Of a DNA stretch of 64,000 bases, positions 1-12,203 are shown piece after piece. The stretch comes from Acephala macrosclerotiorum (lineage: Eukaryota; Ascomycota; Leotiomycetes; Helotiales; Mollisiaceae), in the NCBI GenBank assembly GCA_014904845.1, contig MU119259.1, positions 1-64,000 on the forward strand, given 5' to 3'. Position numbers and translations under genes: made by a program. The notes below the pieces were generated by a model. The model made no database searches. It saw only the letters and a program-made list of their open reading frames with translations, and was not told the origin of the DNA. Position 1 is the first letter of the stretch; each line of letters opens with the position of its first letter.

Positions 1-113
1 AACTCTTTAAAGCCTGTTTAGCGATGCAATTATTATATTTACACATGTTGTGGTTCTAAAGATATTAGTCTTAGAAAAGGAGGCAAAATGGCCATTTTTG
101 GTGGGGTTTTCGC

Positions 114-1685
114 TTATGGCTCAGACTCTTGACGTGGCACTGTAGCTTCTGAGCTTTCATTGTTGGCAGTTGCTCCAGTGTAGCCAAGGGTAGCATAATC
201 GACAGCATTCGTGCTGTCAGATGCATTGGTTCCGGGGTAGTATTGTAGAACTTTTGAAATGTCGTCGGTGGTGAACAATGGGAATGTTTCTTGAATGAAT
301 GCCACGAGGTCATCTTCTGTCGTTATATTCTGAGGGACAAATGATTGCCCCTCAAGTGCGTTGTTCTGTTGTAGTTAGTGGTCTGTTAATAGGTTGAGGT
401 TATAGGATTTCATACTCCAGCAAGCATTCTTAAACCATTGACTTGTTTTTTCGCCAATTGTTGACTGGGCAGCTGCTGAATAAAGACACCATCCGTGACT
501 GGGAGAAATCCCCAGGTCCCATACGTGCCCGAAGAAGAAATTGCAGCGCTTGCATTCTGGAGAGTAGCAGTATCCTGGGCCACGAGACATTGGAAGATGG
601 TGTTGTTCCTGGTCGGGCTTCCTGCTGCATAACCTGACAAACACCCAGCAGCTTGCGCGAAAGCATAATAACTCTGACTTGGAACCCAAGCGTTATATTC
701 ATACTGCGTCGGAAGATACGGGGATGCTGCGATAGCCTATCTTTCTCTCGGTGTTTGAGCAAATCATGAGAATTTGCGCACTTACATTAGAAAACAGAGA
801 AGTCCCTAACGTCCCGCCATACGCCATGGTTTGTAGCATCACAGATCCACCGCCTGCTGATTCGCCGCTGATGGTGACCTGAGACGCGTTGCCTCCAAAC
901 AAACTATAGATAGATTAGTATGGGGTCTAAAGTATGATTTGGGAGTCGAGGAGCTAAGGAGCCGAGTTCGCATTACTCGCGAGGAGCTCGGCTCTGAATA
1001 TCTACTCAATCAAAGGGCAGAATTTCACGTACTGGATATAACTCTGCACCCACTGTAGAGCAAAGGTCTGATCTAGGATTCCGGCATTTACCACACCCAT
1101 GCGGTTGACCTCGTCCGAGGACAAAAAACCGAAAGCTCCTAGTCTGTATTGAATAGCAACTCCGACGAAGCTTCCATTGTTGGTAGCGATTATAGGGCCA
1201 AGATCCTGGCCTCCATTTCCTTGACCATAGCCACCACCATGGATCCATACCAACACTGGCAGATTTTGAGCATTCGGTGGGGAGTAAACACTGAGATATA
1301 GACAATCCTCAGAACCAGCATTGGTATTGACAAGATCTATTGAAGTTTGCTGATCGCCAACATTGTCTTGAGACTGCGGACATTGATTTGGTATAGCGCT
1401 GGCATTGAGAATTGAGCTGCGGTTGACAAGAGGAGCTTGTGGTGCTTGCCAACGGAGACTGCCAACTGGAGGAGCTGCAAATCGGATGCCTTTCCATTCA
1501 TTGACATTGTTCATGCCATTGTAGAACCCTTCATACACTGAGTATCCGAGGTCCACCAGGAGAGTGGAGGAATTGCCAGCTGCAGTTGCTTGTCGTCGCC
1601 GAAGAACGTGATCGAAAGGTCTTGGATTGAACGGAGAAGCATTAGCGAGGGCGCTGGCAAGGGCTGCCACCGTAGAGAACCTCAT
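114..1685 (-). CDS. secreted type B carboxylesterase/lipase, 3' end unresolved
   Basis: Alpha/beta-hydrolase of the type B carboxylesterase family, predicted secreted; it would hydrolyse carboxyl esters, substrate unknown. The start at 1685 gives a short hydrophobic signal peptide. Exons are 1685-1033, 903-786, 736-416 and 365 onward, all with GT-AG borders. Visible marks are the N-terminal EDCLYLSVYSP block, the oxyanion HGGGYGQG, the nucleophile elbow GESAGGG, and the acid residue in NNALEGQSF. The catalytic His region is absent: the last exon stays open after GYTGATANNES and then stops at 114. The family normally runs 100-150 residues further, so either a donor near 136 leads to an exon beyond the left edge or the gene is truncated. 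Family call is firm; completeness is open. Confidence 0.85.
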
Positions 1686-3124
1686 CTTGTCTCGTCTGAA
1701 GTCGAACAGAAGTTGTTGGGGCCTAATTCGTACATCAGACGAAAATGGAAGGAATTGGAGAATTTATAGAAGCAGGTACCGCTAGCACCAAGCTCCTGCC
1801 TCTCCGAACCCGGAGCACTGCATCCAAATTCATAACACCGTGATATCATCGTTGTTGAATTTTCGCTTTAACCCGCAGAGAACGTTCCGTACGTTCCTGG
1901 TAGTACGATGCTAGAGCTCTCCCCCGCACTGGTATATGCACCAGGTATCAACCTCCCCGCAACGAGAGACGTGGCTGAAAGATCATTTCTAAAATGAGCT
2001 TTGATGCTGAATAATTGATATCGCGTAGCCGGGGTTAAGAGAGTTGGATTTCGGGACGGTGTGAACGCTTGTCGAGGTCGAGAAGACTCTCGAGTGCTTG
2101 ACAGCTGTCAACAGCTTTGGCTGCAATCGAGCAATCGAGACTTTAGGAAAGCATTGTGCGACCGTGGTGCGTCGCTGGGACAAATTGAGGTAGTGTAACT
2201 TGAAAAAAATTCTTCGTCTGAACAGTAAGGAGATCTGCCGTAGAAATACGTAGGAACATAGTTCACGGATGACAGGATAAAAAGCTTGGGAAGTCAAGCT
2301 TTGAAATCGAAAAGGTTGGAAAGCACGCTACTAAGCGACCCCCTAGCCATTTAAGCGAGCTTTCTCATTGGTCCTTTAAGTGCGATGAACGGAAACGGCA
2401 ACCGCTTCGGTTGATGTTTCCCCCGAATCTATCAAGTTTTGAAGTTGCAAGAGAGGTTTATTGGAGGTCTTGAGTATCACAGAATCAGACATTTGCCCAG
2501 TAACTCCGTTCTTTGAAGATTCGATGTTTTGTGACATGTTCTTGCCGTCAGGAAATCCGGAGCTTCAACCTCCGGTCCATACGTGGATGTCTCAAACCAC
2601 TCTTGATCTAAAAGTTACAAGTACAATATCACAAACTTTTCTACGCAGTGTACGTTACTGTCCTAGCCTCTCAGAAATTTGAGCTCATATCTGGAGCTCT
2701 TTCTGGAAAGAAGCGTGTGGGATCTCACTTTTGGTCTGAATTGATAAAGTAGTACGAGGGATCCGACTGCTATACCATCAGATCAGGAAGCAACTCTCCA
2801 ACAAGGATGGCCTCTAGAATACCTAGGTATATTCGATCTCCCTCACCCCCCCTCTTTCATCTCATCAAGTCACGTGCACACACCTCACTTCATCTCCCAC
2901 GAACAACACATTAAGATCATTAGATCATAAATCTCTATCAAAACATTCAAAGTTTCATCATAATATACAAGTCTATACATATAAAACAACCAATTTATTC
3001 AATCATGATTTATTTTTCATACTCCTATTTCCGACACCCAACCTTTCCATTCAATCCCATACCAATTTGAAGCCCAACCGCCCAATGCTAATCCCACACT
3101 CCACAAATGCTTAGAGAGAGTAAT
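1686..3124. other. intergenic, no supported gene
   Basis: About 1.4 kb between the carboxylesterase start and the end of the Ala/Lys-rich gene. Short open frames here (for example 1989-2297 minus) have no recognisable motif or splice partner. The part next to 3125 is AT-rich and probably the 3' UTR of the downstream minus-strand gene. Confidence 0.6.
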
Positions 3125-5385
3125 TTACGCGGCAGCTTTGCCTTTGGCGGCCTTGGTGGCTTTGGTAGATGCTGCTGAGGAAGTCTGGTGGCTCCATTAG
3201 TGGGTGAGTGAGGGAAGATGAGGGAAAAGAGACGTACGGCTGTGATGAGTGTTCCATCGGCTGCGGCATTAACCTGTTGTGTTTGAGTCAGTGTAGTTCT
3301 CTTCTGAGATGTGAGAAGCCAGGGATGATATCCCAGGAGGGCTAGGACATCGACAAAACGAATCCACGTCTGATTACTCTGAAAACCGAACACAGTAGGA
3401 TGTCGATCGGAAGGGTGAACTTACGGCACTCTGTGCAAGAGCAGCAGCCTGTTATCAATTTCAGTACGCGGTCCAATGCTCGTGGGGGTCGGAGGATAGT
3501 AGGAGTAGGTAACTTACAGCAATACCGGCGGATCCGTCACTGGCAGCAGCATTCTCGGTCTAAGGATTGAAATTAGCGCCCCTGGCTTTGGAAAGCTCGA
3601 ATGAATGGTTTCTTACAGCTGTAGCAGCACTAGCGCTAGCACTCTGTGAGGCTTTGCCAGCCTTCTTGCCAACAGCTGCGGCATCAACATTGGCAGCGAC
3701 AGCCTATCAAATCTGGGTTAGTATGGCTCTTTTGTATGTGTTGGTGCGTTGGAAATTATGTCCTTGGAGTAATGGGATATTCAGGAGTCGGGAGGGACCT
3801 CAGCCCCATGGTCTTGGAACAGAGAGGCAAAGAGTTTTGTTGAGTGTTCAACTTACAGCTGGGGTAGCGGCAGCGCCAGCGGCAGCTACATCAAGTTAGC
3901 ATGTATTTTCATCAGAAATGAAACACCGACGCCCTAAGGAGACGGCCGATGCACGACACGTGACCCTAGAGCTTGCAATGAAAGCCATTTCGGGGGTGGA
4001 ATCGACTTACCAGCACTAGCAGCGCTCGCGCTTGCCTTTGCAGCGGCTTTACCAGCCTTTGCAGCGGCTTTTCCTGTTGCGGCGGCGGCGGAAACACCGG
4101 TAGCAGTGCCGTTCTTCTTGCCTTTGCGTGCCTCGAGGACGATGGGATAGTCACGGGCGGCAACAGCTCCACTAGTGGCGGCAGCAGCAGCAGCAGCAGC
4201 AGACTTGCTCGCTTTAGCAGCCTAGAAAGTAAGAAGTCAGTAATTGTTCATTTGTGAACTTCTTCCAGAGATGTGCAGGTGGAGGAAAGATAGAGCCATG
4301 AGATGATTTGGAGGTAAGTAAAGTGAAGAAAGCCTGTTCCAGAACTAGGAATTAAGGCATTGGATGAATATGGGGTCTCTTACTGCTTTCGCGGCCTTCT
4401 TAGCGGCATTTCCTGTTGCAGCGGCGGCTGAGACACCAGCAGCGGTACCGTTCTTCTTTCTGCTCTCAAGGACGGGCAGGCCTCTAAGTCCGATAGATGA
4501 GAGGGTTGAGGCGTCGAGACCAGTCAGACCAGCTATAATGTTTTCCAATTCTGAAGCGGCTCCTCCTGAAGCGGCGTTGTTTGCATCTGCAGCAGCTCCT
4601 CCTGAAGCGGCGTTGTTTGTGCTTGCAGCTGCAGCAGAAGCCTATCAGACCTGTCAGTATGTGTCATGGGACAGGGGCTCTGTTGTGTTCAAGAGGGGGG
4701 TGGGAGGTGTGAGAAAGAACCCCGTGATAGTGACCCTTACCTTGCCCTTCTTTCCTGTGGCTGCGGACGTAGAGTTTGACGCTGTAGAGGCGACAGCTGT
4801 AGAGGCAACAGCTGTAGAGTTGGCAGCACCTTTACCGGCTTTGGCCTGTAATTGAAATATGTGAGCCCATGTGTTGCCATATCATGCCATCCTGATACGT
4901 ACAGCTTTTCCTGTGCTAGCGGCATTGGCGGTGGCCGTAGAGTTTCCTGCAGCTATTTCGTATAAGCAAATGAGATCAAATATGCTGGCCGAGGCTGAGG
5001 CAGGTCGGAATGTGGATGTTCGTTTGATGGGGTGGGGACGAAATGTGAAAGTAAGGGCGAACCTTTCCCAGCCTTCTGGCCAGTCGCGCTTGTCGCCGCG
5101 ACATTCGCTGAAGCTGTAGCATTTCCTAATTGAGGTGAGTATGTTGAGAATCATATAGAAGGGTATACGAACCTGCAGCTTGGTTCTTCTTTGGCTCACG
5201 AGCAAAGATCTCCTCCACTGCGAGGTACGTTAGTCACCTCCTCGTATATCCTCGATGAGAGGCTCTTTACCGAATGGCAAAGGTGTTCTAGCTTCGACTG
5301 CATTGCCTCCAACAGGCAAAGCTCTCGAAGAAACGAGCGTAGCCGAAACGGCAAGGAATGTGAGAATGGACCCGAAGTTCTTCAT
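3125..5385 (-). CDS. Ala/Lys-rich secreted repeat protein in many tiny exons
   Basis: I do not recognise the family. ATG at 5385 opens a good signal peptide (MKNFGSILTFLAVSATLVSS). The first three exons are 5385-5271, 5217-5173 and 5125-5063; roughly nine more, many only 24-60 nt, follow to a TAA at 3127-3125. The mature protein is dominated by Ala, Lys, Gly, Ser, Thr and Asn, with repeated ATGKAAKAGKA-type segments. Two longer internal repeats each run LP/YP-(I)VLE-(S/A)-RK...KKNGTA(A/T)GVSAAAATG. Dibasic KK/RK sites recur, so Kex2 processing is possible. It could be a wall-associated or DNA/anion-binding secreted protein, or a cleaved repeat-peptide precursor; none of these is shown. Late exon borders are tentative. 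Confidence 0.65.
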
Positions 5386-6804
5386 GATGAAAGATGGAAA
5401 AGTTAAGCGTCAAGCTCGTAGAAGTATATGGATGAAAGAATGTAAAAGGTATGAGCGCAGCTATTCACAATTAGTCAAGCCAAGAGCACGCAGATCCGCT
5501 ACAGCTTACCTCTTTGAAATGATAAAAATGGCCTGCACGAGAAGAATGTAGAAGTGGATGGGGGAGCAAAACACATCATGCGAAGTCTAGACCTTATATC
5601 CAAACGACCTTGGCCTGATCGCTGAGGCAACTCTGATGAAACGATAAGATATGAAAAGATGTACAATCTCATCCATCTCTCGTCTGATCTACATCTGAAA
5701 GCAGAATTCAGTTTCTCCGATGACCGCTGTCAAACTAAGGGACGAATGAACGGGCAAGAACAGAGCATGACAGATCGGAGAAAAGTCAGAAATAGGTTGT
5801 AACCGAGAAGGTCTGTGAAGAAGAGTGGAAACCCGACCTTCCAGCCACCCAGTTACGGTGACATCGCTGGGCTTGTTTTGAGGCTGGATTTGGTTTAGGC
5901 TTCATCCTAGAACAGGCTACAACTCATGCCCAGACACTTCAAGGATGAAGAAGCGCAGCACGTTCCAGACTCAGCGGTACCATGAAACGTGATCTGAGCA
6001 GAATCTGGTTTTTCAGTGGAGAGACTCGATGTGTTGTGGTGAGGATGAGAATGCGGGTGAGGCTCTTTGGGACGATGCGCTGACAAGGGGATCAAACACC
6101 TTCGGCTCCAGAGCTCCAACGTCAAACAACGAACGCCATGATTTGCGTTCTCAGTCTCTCGGAACCATTCAAATTCGATCAGATTATCCGGAGCGCATAT
6201 CTGCCGGCTTTGTCTCCCCGGTTTTATCTGATTGGGGTGTTTCGAAGGACTCGGTGACAGTTCCATATTGGTTGAACGCTTTACCAAAAAGACAACACTC
6301 AAATGCCAAGTGAACAAAAGTCGTTATTCTTAGAAAGAAGCAATCTTGGCAAGATTGACAGCGGGTCTTCTCAAGGTGACAACGTTTGCACAGAAAGATA
6401 ATCTATAATCGGACTGTCCGATGTCTTGTGAGGCAGTTGGATTCGGGTCAAGCTGTCGCTAGGAAAAGAGAGTCTGGAATGCATGATAGAGAGGAGATCA
6501 TAAGCAAAACCGCTATGAGTGAAGATGAGATGATTGCGATGCATTGTGAAGATGCTCATTTGGCGATACTTATGCTTAATGTGTGGATACTGTCGTCAGC
6601 GATGTGTTCTGAAAGCAGTGAGGTTGGTGATGGGGAGACATGGAGAGAGCACCAATTCGCTTTCCAACGGGTCAGCGTTGATTGGGTGCGATGCCGGCTG
6701 TCAACCGAGTGCCGAGCAAGCTCGAAATCTAAATTTACATCATGAAGCATTTCAGACAACCTACAATTGTCTCTTACAACAAGGCGATGCGGTGACATTC
6801 CAGT
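5386..6804. other. intergenic between divergent genes, nothing assigned
   Basis: Shared upstream region of the Ala/Lys-rich gene (-) and the ETF-QO gene (+). A 136-codon open frame at 5907-6317 (-) and overlapping frames at 6386-6971 (+) show no signal peptide, family motif or splice support, so I do not call genes here. Confidence 0.55.
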
Positions 6805-8939
6805 ATGGCTTCCTCCAGGTCTGTTACGACAAATCTGCAGCGCAATCTGCTGAGACGTCAGCCTGTCAGAGTCTTGTCACAGGCCTCACGACCATATTTC
6901 CAAACAAATTCCAGCTTATCCCGCTACTCACCCCACTCGGGTCTCGCGCGATCTTCTGCGCAACGACGTGAGTTTTCGCTCTCAGTCCCACGGAGGTTGG
7001 CAGATGTCAATGACAATTTTGATCCAAAGTCTATTGACCGGGAAAGTGACGAGGTCGATGTATGTATTGTTGGTGGAGGTAAGCTTCCTGTAGGATTGTC
7101 ACTACATGATCATTGACACAATCAGGACCTGCTGGCTTAGCTGCTGCGATTCGACTAAAGCAATTGGCAAACGAAGCTGGCAATGAGGACTTTCGAGTAT
7201 TGTTGTTAGAGAAGGCGGGGGAGATTGGGGCACACATCCTGTCTGGGGCTGTCATCGAGCCACGAGCAATCAACGAATTGATACCAGATTGGTTGGCCGA
7301 AAGCAATGAGAGCAGATTCGAACATGCGACTCCTGCCACCGGCGATAAGATGCGATTTCTCACTAAGTCAAGCTCGATACCCATACCTGCGCCACCTCAG
7401 ATGCACAACGATGGAAACTACATCGTCAGTTTGAACCAGTTCACGAGCTGGCTTGGGGAAAGAGCAGAGGAGATAGGAGTCGAGGTATACCCTGGATTTG
7501 CTGCTTCAGAAGTTCTGTACAGATCAGATGGGTCGGTCCAAGGTGTGGCAACCAATGACCTTGGTCTCTCGAGGCAAGGAAAACCAAAGGATAGCTTTGA
7601 AAGAGGCATGGAATTCCATGCGAGGATCACCTTATTCGCAGAGGGCTGCCACGGAAGTCTGACGAAACAAGTTATCAAGAAATTCGACCTTCGAAGCGAG
7701 AGTCAACCGCAAACATATGGTCTTGGGATAAAGGAGGTCTGGGAGGTTCAGCCAGAGAAGTCCCAGAAGGGGCAGGTTGTGCATTCCATGGGCTATCCTT
7801 TGTCCGCGGATACATATGGAGGTGGTTGGATGTACCATTTTGGAGACAATTTGGTCAGCGTAGGTTTGGTGGTTGGACTGGACTACCCAAATCCATGGCT
7901 CAGCCCTTATCAAGAATTGTACGTCCTATTCCTGCGCAAAGTTTCTTCTTTTTCATTTCCTCGTGGTTTCCCTCCAACAATGAGTTATCATTTTGCTAAT
8001 GATATGGCAGCCAACGCTTAAAACTCCATCCATTATATCGTTCTGTGCTAGAAGGCGGGAAATGCATCTCCTATGGTGCACGAGCGCTCAACGAAGGAGG
8101 CTTTCAATCGATCCCTAAGGTTGCGTTTCCCGGAGGCGCTCTGATTGGCGATACAGCCGGATTCCTGAATGTCCCAAAGATTAAGGGGACTCACACGGCC
8201 ATGAAGTCCGGTATGCTTGCTGCAGAAGCAACTTGGAATGCTCTGGGAAACACGGATGCGGGAACGATATTCTTATACGACTACGAAGATGCTCTCCGCA
8301 AGTCATGGATCTGGAAGGAATTGAAGGAAGTCAGGAACATGCGACCATCTTTCCACTCACCCTTGAAGCTATACGGTGGGATCATGTATTCTGGACTCGA
8401 GGCCTACATTTTGAAAGGCAAAGTCCCGTGGACTCTCAAGCACAAGGGCACTGATGCTTCTGCTACAAAGTTGGCGGATGAGTGCCCGAAGATTGAGTAT
8501 GAGAAACCTGATGGCAAGATCAGCTTTGATATCTTGACCAGTGTCAGCAGAACGGGCACGAATCATGAAGAGGATCAACCTGTGCACCTGCAGGTCAAGG
8601 ACTGGGATAAGCATGCCGAGATGGAGTGGCCCAAATACAAAGGCATCGAAAACAGATTCTGCCCTGCAGGAGTGTATGAGTACGTTGAGGACGAGTCTAA
8701 GGACATCGGCGTGAGATTCCAGATCAATGCCCAGAAGTGAGTGTATAGCAACCTTTGATGTGGCTTTCGCTAATTCTCATAGTTGCATCCATTGCAAGAC
8801 CTGCGATATCAAGGTGCCAGATCAAGGTGAGTTCAAAGTTCAAAACTCAACCATTCTAGGCTTCGGTGCTAACTCGCATCAAGATATCAACTGGACGACG
8901 CCTCAAGGAGGTGAAGGTCCGAAATACTTCATGACCTAG
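6805..8939 (+). CDS. ETFDH: electron transfer flavoprotein-ubiquinone oxidoreductase, mitochondrial
   Basis: Passes electrons from reduced ETF (fed by acyl-CoA and amino-acid dehydrogenases) to ubiquinone at the inner mitochondrial membrane; orthologue of yeast Cir2. Five exons (6805-7078, 7126-7918, 8011-8736, 8783-8826, 8884-8939) total 630 codons, the usual length with presequence. The Arg/Ser-rich N terminus fits a matrix-targeting peptide. The FAD Rossmann motif [15 protein letters not shown] spans intron 1. Further blocks are [29 protein letters not shown] and [22 protein letters not shown]. The C-terminal 4Fe-4S ligands are FCPAGVYEY plus [11 protein letters not shown], the latter assembled across the 8736/8783 junction. 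Function is confident. Confidence 0.95.
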
Positions 8940-10794
8940 CCGCAATTGTCGAAAGCATGCCATTTCCGTGTATATACTTTTTGACCAGATTTAGAGTACA
9001 TAAAAGCAACAGGACTCTTCAGGAATAGCTTAATGCTTCCCGGTGCCCGCTTACACGAATCTTGAAATTCCGGACCTGAAGAGGGCTTCCCACGTGCTTT
9101 TGAGCACGGACAGACTGATGCCAAAGAAATTTGTTGCACATCGCACGGCGCTTCACACTGGCGGACCACCGGCTAATCGTTTCCTAAACGTTTCCGAAGC
9201 GTTTTCGAAACGGCAGCTTTTGAGTGTTCGTCAGAACTTTGTCGTTTCCCGCACTTCACGTCTTCGGCCATCTGAAATTTTCCTCATCCTGGCGACGGAG
9301 CATCTTCACTCTTTCGTTTTGAGCTCAGTGGCTCCTTGCGATGAGATTTCACTTTCTATAATCCTCTCGTAGTGCGCATAGCCACTGTCTGTAGTCCGTA
9401 GAGGACTTTCTTCCCCTCTTCATCACATTGTAACTTCCTGCTGCAGCATGACTCTCCCATTCGACTGCTTGCCATTTCAGTTCCTTCCCTCCATCGAGGG
9501 GAACGACGGGGAGAAAAACTTCGCACTGTCCTCGAGGCGGAAATTTACTTGCACACCGCTCCTGTCCAATGTCCGGCTTACCCTCCTGCCTCCGACATTG
9601 ACGAACCACAGAGCACACCGCCATCGTCAAATGCTCTAGATCTAGCTAAACATCAAATTTGTTGCAAATCGTAGAATGGAGATGTCCGAGTAGGATTCGG
9701 AGATTTGATGTCTGAGAGCAAAGTGCGGCTCAATTTACCCCACTAGCTCGGACTTCCGCCACAATTAGACATGCAACAAAACTAGAGCTCCTTATCTGTT
9801 GGACAACGATCGAATTTCAGGGTCTAGATTGATGCCTATTGAAATGTGTTCCTGCAGGTCCCAATGTCCGATAGAGAATTAGAAGCCGAGATCGATTTTT
9901 CTTTGTCACAAGATAAGAACGCCTCTGTTGAAGTCCGCTCCCTATCGAACCTATGCTTTTGAGAATCTGGTCGCGACTGAGCTAAGCTTTATCACAATCT
10001 ACAATTTTCACAAGAATATCAGCGTTATGATGCGCCGGTGCAAACGGCATGCAAAGGAGACTCCCGCAAGCGGCGCTCGAGACTCCGTTCCGCTACTCAC
10101 TTACCTGCCTAGGATAGCACGGTTGATGGTCTGATTCGGAGTAGGGATATTTGTGTGGCGTTTGCTCAATATCGCATCGATGCAATGCCTAAAACACTGC
10201 AGTTCTGCTTGGGTGTTCCAATGCTTTGCGTCTCCTTGAATGTTGAGTGCTCCCTGCGAATTGGAAAGATTTTCCTTGAACTTCGTACTAGGTAAATTGT
10301 TTCCAATATTTATTAGATGATGCCGGCAATGCCTGACTGATGTCCAAGATCTCCCAGATGATGAACTCAAGTGACTTTAAGTGAGCAGGATCGTCAGCAG
10401 CTCAAGGTCATGTATTGATACTTTGAACTATCAATAGAGCATTTCAATTCTTACTGCATCACATCTAGTTGAAATTCGGTCCACCTTCAACTTTGAACTG
10501 CGCTCAAGTTAGGCCTCGGAAGGTTTGGTGTGAGAGCTTGAGCTTCAAGATCAGCTGGGAGGCTGCAACGTTGATCAAGGATAAGATCCTTCGCAATGGC
10601 ACCATATGTCTTGCGGAGTTTAGTTCAACATCAGTCACTAAGCTTATCTCTTTTCATGGATGCTCCTGCGTTCATGATCACGGGATACCAGTAGTTCTGG
10701 GTGTCCCTTCCTCTCTTACTACTGCCTACCAACCAACTGCCCTCAAAGCACAATGCCTTCCTCACCACCAAGCTCTGCCTTCCCACTTCACAAC
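8940..10794. other. intergenic, no supported gene
   Basis: About 1.9 kb after the ETF-QO stop. Open frames such as 9043-9372 (+) and 9349-9630 (-) overlap on opposite strands and carry no known motif. Nothing else recognised. Confidence 0.55.
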
Positions 10795-11031
10795 AATTCA
10801 TTCCTCAATCACCACTCTTTCCCAGCTCAGCACTTCTCTCACACTACCCTTCTTGCTTGTACTACTTTATATTCTTGTTCTCCCAATATAAAAAGAAGCC
10901 AAAAGAAAAAAAGGGAAGGGAAGAAAGCTTCTTTTTATATTGGGAGAACAAGAATATAAAGTGGTACGAGCAAGAAAGGTAGTGTGAGAAAAGTGCTGAC
11001 TTGGGAAAGAGTGGTGGTTGAGGAATGAATT
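10795..11031. repeat. 105-bp inverted repeat with 27-bp loop
   Basis: Left arm 10795-10899 and right arm 10927-11031 are reverse complements with about seven mismatches, most of them C/T or A/G transitions. The outer tips (aattcattcctc / gaggaatgaatt) pair perfectly. The loop 10900-10926 is purine-only apart from its first base. A transcript would fold into a long hairpin. I see no target-site duplication, so a foldback MITE is possible but not shown. Confidence 0.9.
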
Positions 11032-12203
11032 AGATTTCTTTGTATGGATGTTGTGTACATGTTGTGTGAGGGATGTTGGTGGTGGAATTCGGGTGATCAC
11101 AAGTGAAGTCGGGTGGTCATGCACCAACGCTGGGGCACTTGCGTGGCAACATCGAAAACAGGACTTGAAAGTAAGTCTAGCATCTGAGTTGGTGATTGTA
11201 ATCGTTTTTATGATCTGTGAAAATTCGAGTTCCTCGTTCTGCAATTTCCGGACTAGTGTACGCTGTATGACTTCGTTGAAGGCATCCAGCTTGGCACTGC
11301 TGACAAGACACAGCACCACGAAATCTCCTCACCACAAGTTCCCACCAAATCATAATAACCAGATCCCATCCATATGTTTTCAACGTTCTTCAAATACAAT
11401 TTCAAAGCATTCCCCTCATACCACATCGATGTGTCGAGGTCAAACTCTTGGTTCTCACCTACGACCATCACCAACCAGCCTCTTCGAAGCACCAATACCG
11501 GCGGAAGTTGAGCAATATTTCAAAATAGAAACATACTCTAAGGTCCATAGAAGCATTTCTCTGAGTTTGGTCACGTTCACTACCTAAGTGGTTGAGTTTC
11601 GACGCGTCGAAGTCCTCGCTGGAGATGGCGCTGGTCTCCAAGTGACTGCAGTCCGAGCTACCGAACTTAGAAACTACTGGCATTTGATGCCGCCTGCAAC
11701 CAAATGTGTAGAATGAAGCTATAATATATATTCTCTAGATGCGTGATCCCAAATTTCAGGACACTTGCATCCGTTCTCGTTAAGTTTCGGCGCGTCGTGT
11801 CTCGCTGGACACGGAACTCGGCTGTACCAGTCGGCAAGAGAATCTCAACATCGGGAGCCCTGAAACAGTTTTCATTCAATGTGAGAGTTGTGCCTTGCAA
11901 AGCTGCAAAGATGAATGTCCTAAGATTCGAGGACAATCAGCATGGCTGATCTCCCATGTCTCCGCCGACATTGCCAAGGACCGCGGAACTGCTTCCAGCT
12001 CAGACTCCAGCAACCGAGTGCCAGCTATTAGTAGCTTGGACATTTTGACTTTTCAAATGTATCAATCTCATGACTGACAATCACCAACTTGAAATATTCA
12101 TAAGCCATGATTGTGATGAGATCGCCATAATGCTTGCTCCTATCTTAGAAGCCCATAAACGCCGTACCTACGCAAATTGACTACCAAATATACACGGACA
12201 TCA
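11032..12203. other. intergenic, no supported gene
   Basis: Contains a 189-codon frame at 11018-11587 (+) that starts inside the inverted repeat and has no recognisable domain. Two short similar stretches near 11598 and 11783 share a gtttcgRcgcgtcg core; they are too short to classify. Confidence 0.5.

Noticed and set aside
3088..3393. 101-codon minus-strand ORF (MFGFQSNQTW...)
   Set aside because: It reads through an intron and splice borders of the Ala/Lys-rich gene; only its QVNAAADGTLITA part is likely exon.
5907..6317. 136-codon minus-strand ORF upstream of ETF-QO
   Set aside because: No signal peptide, domain, repeat or splice partner; composition is like intergenic sequence.
11018..11587. 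189-codon plus-strand ORF
   Set aside because: Begins inside the inverted repeat and shows no recognisable protein feature.
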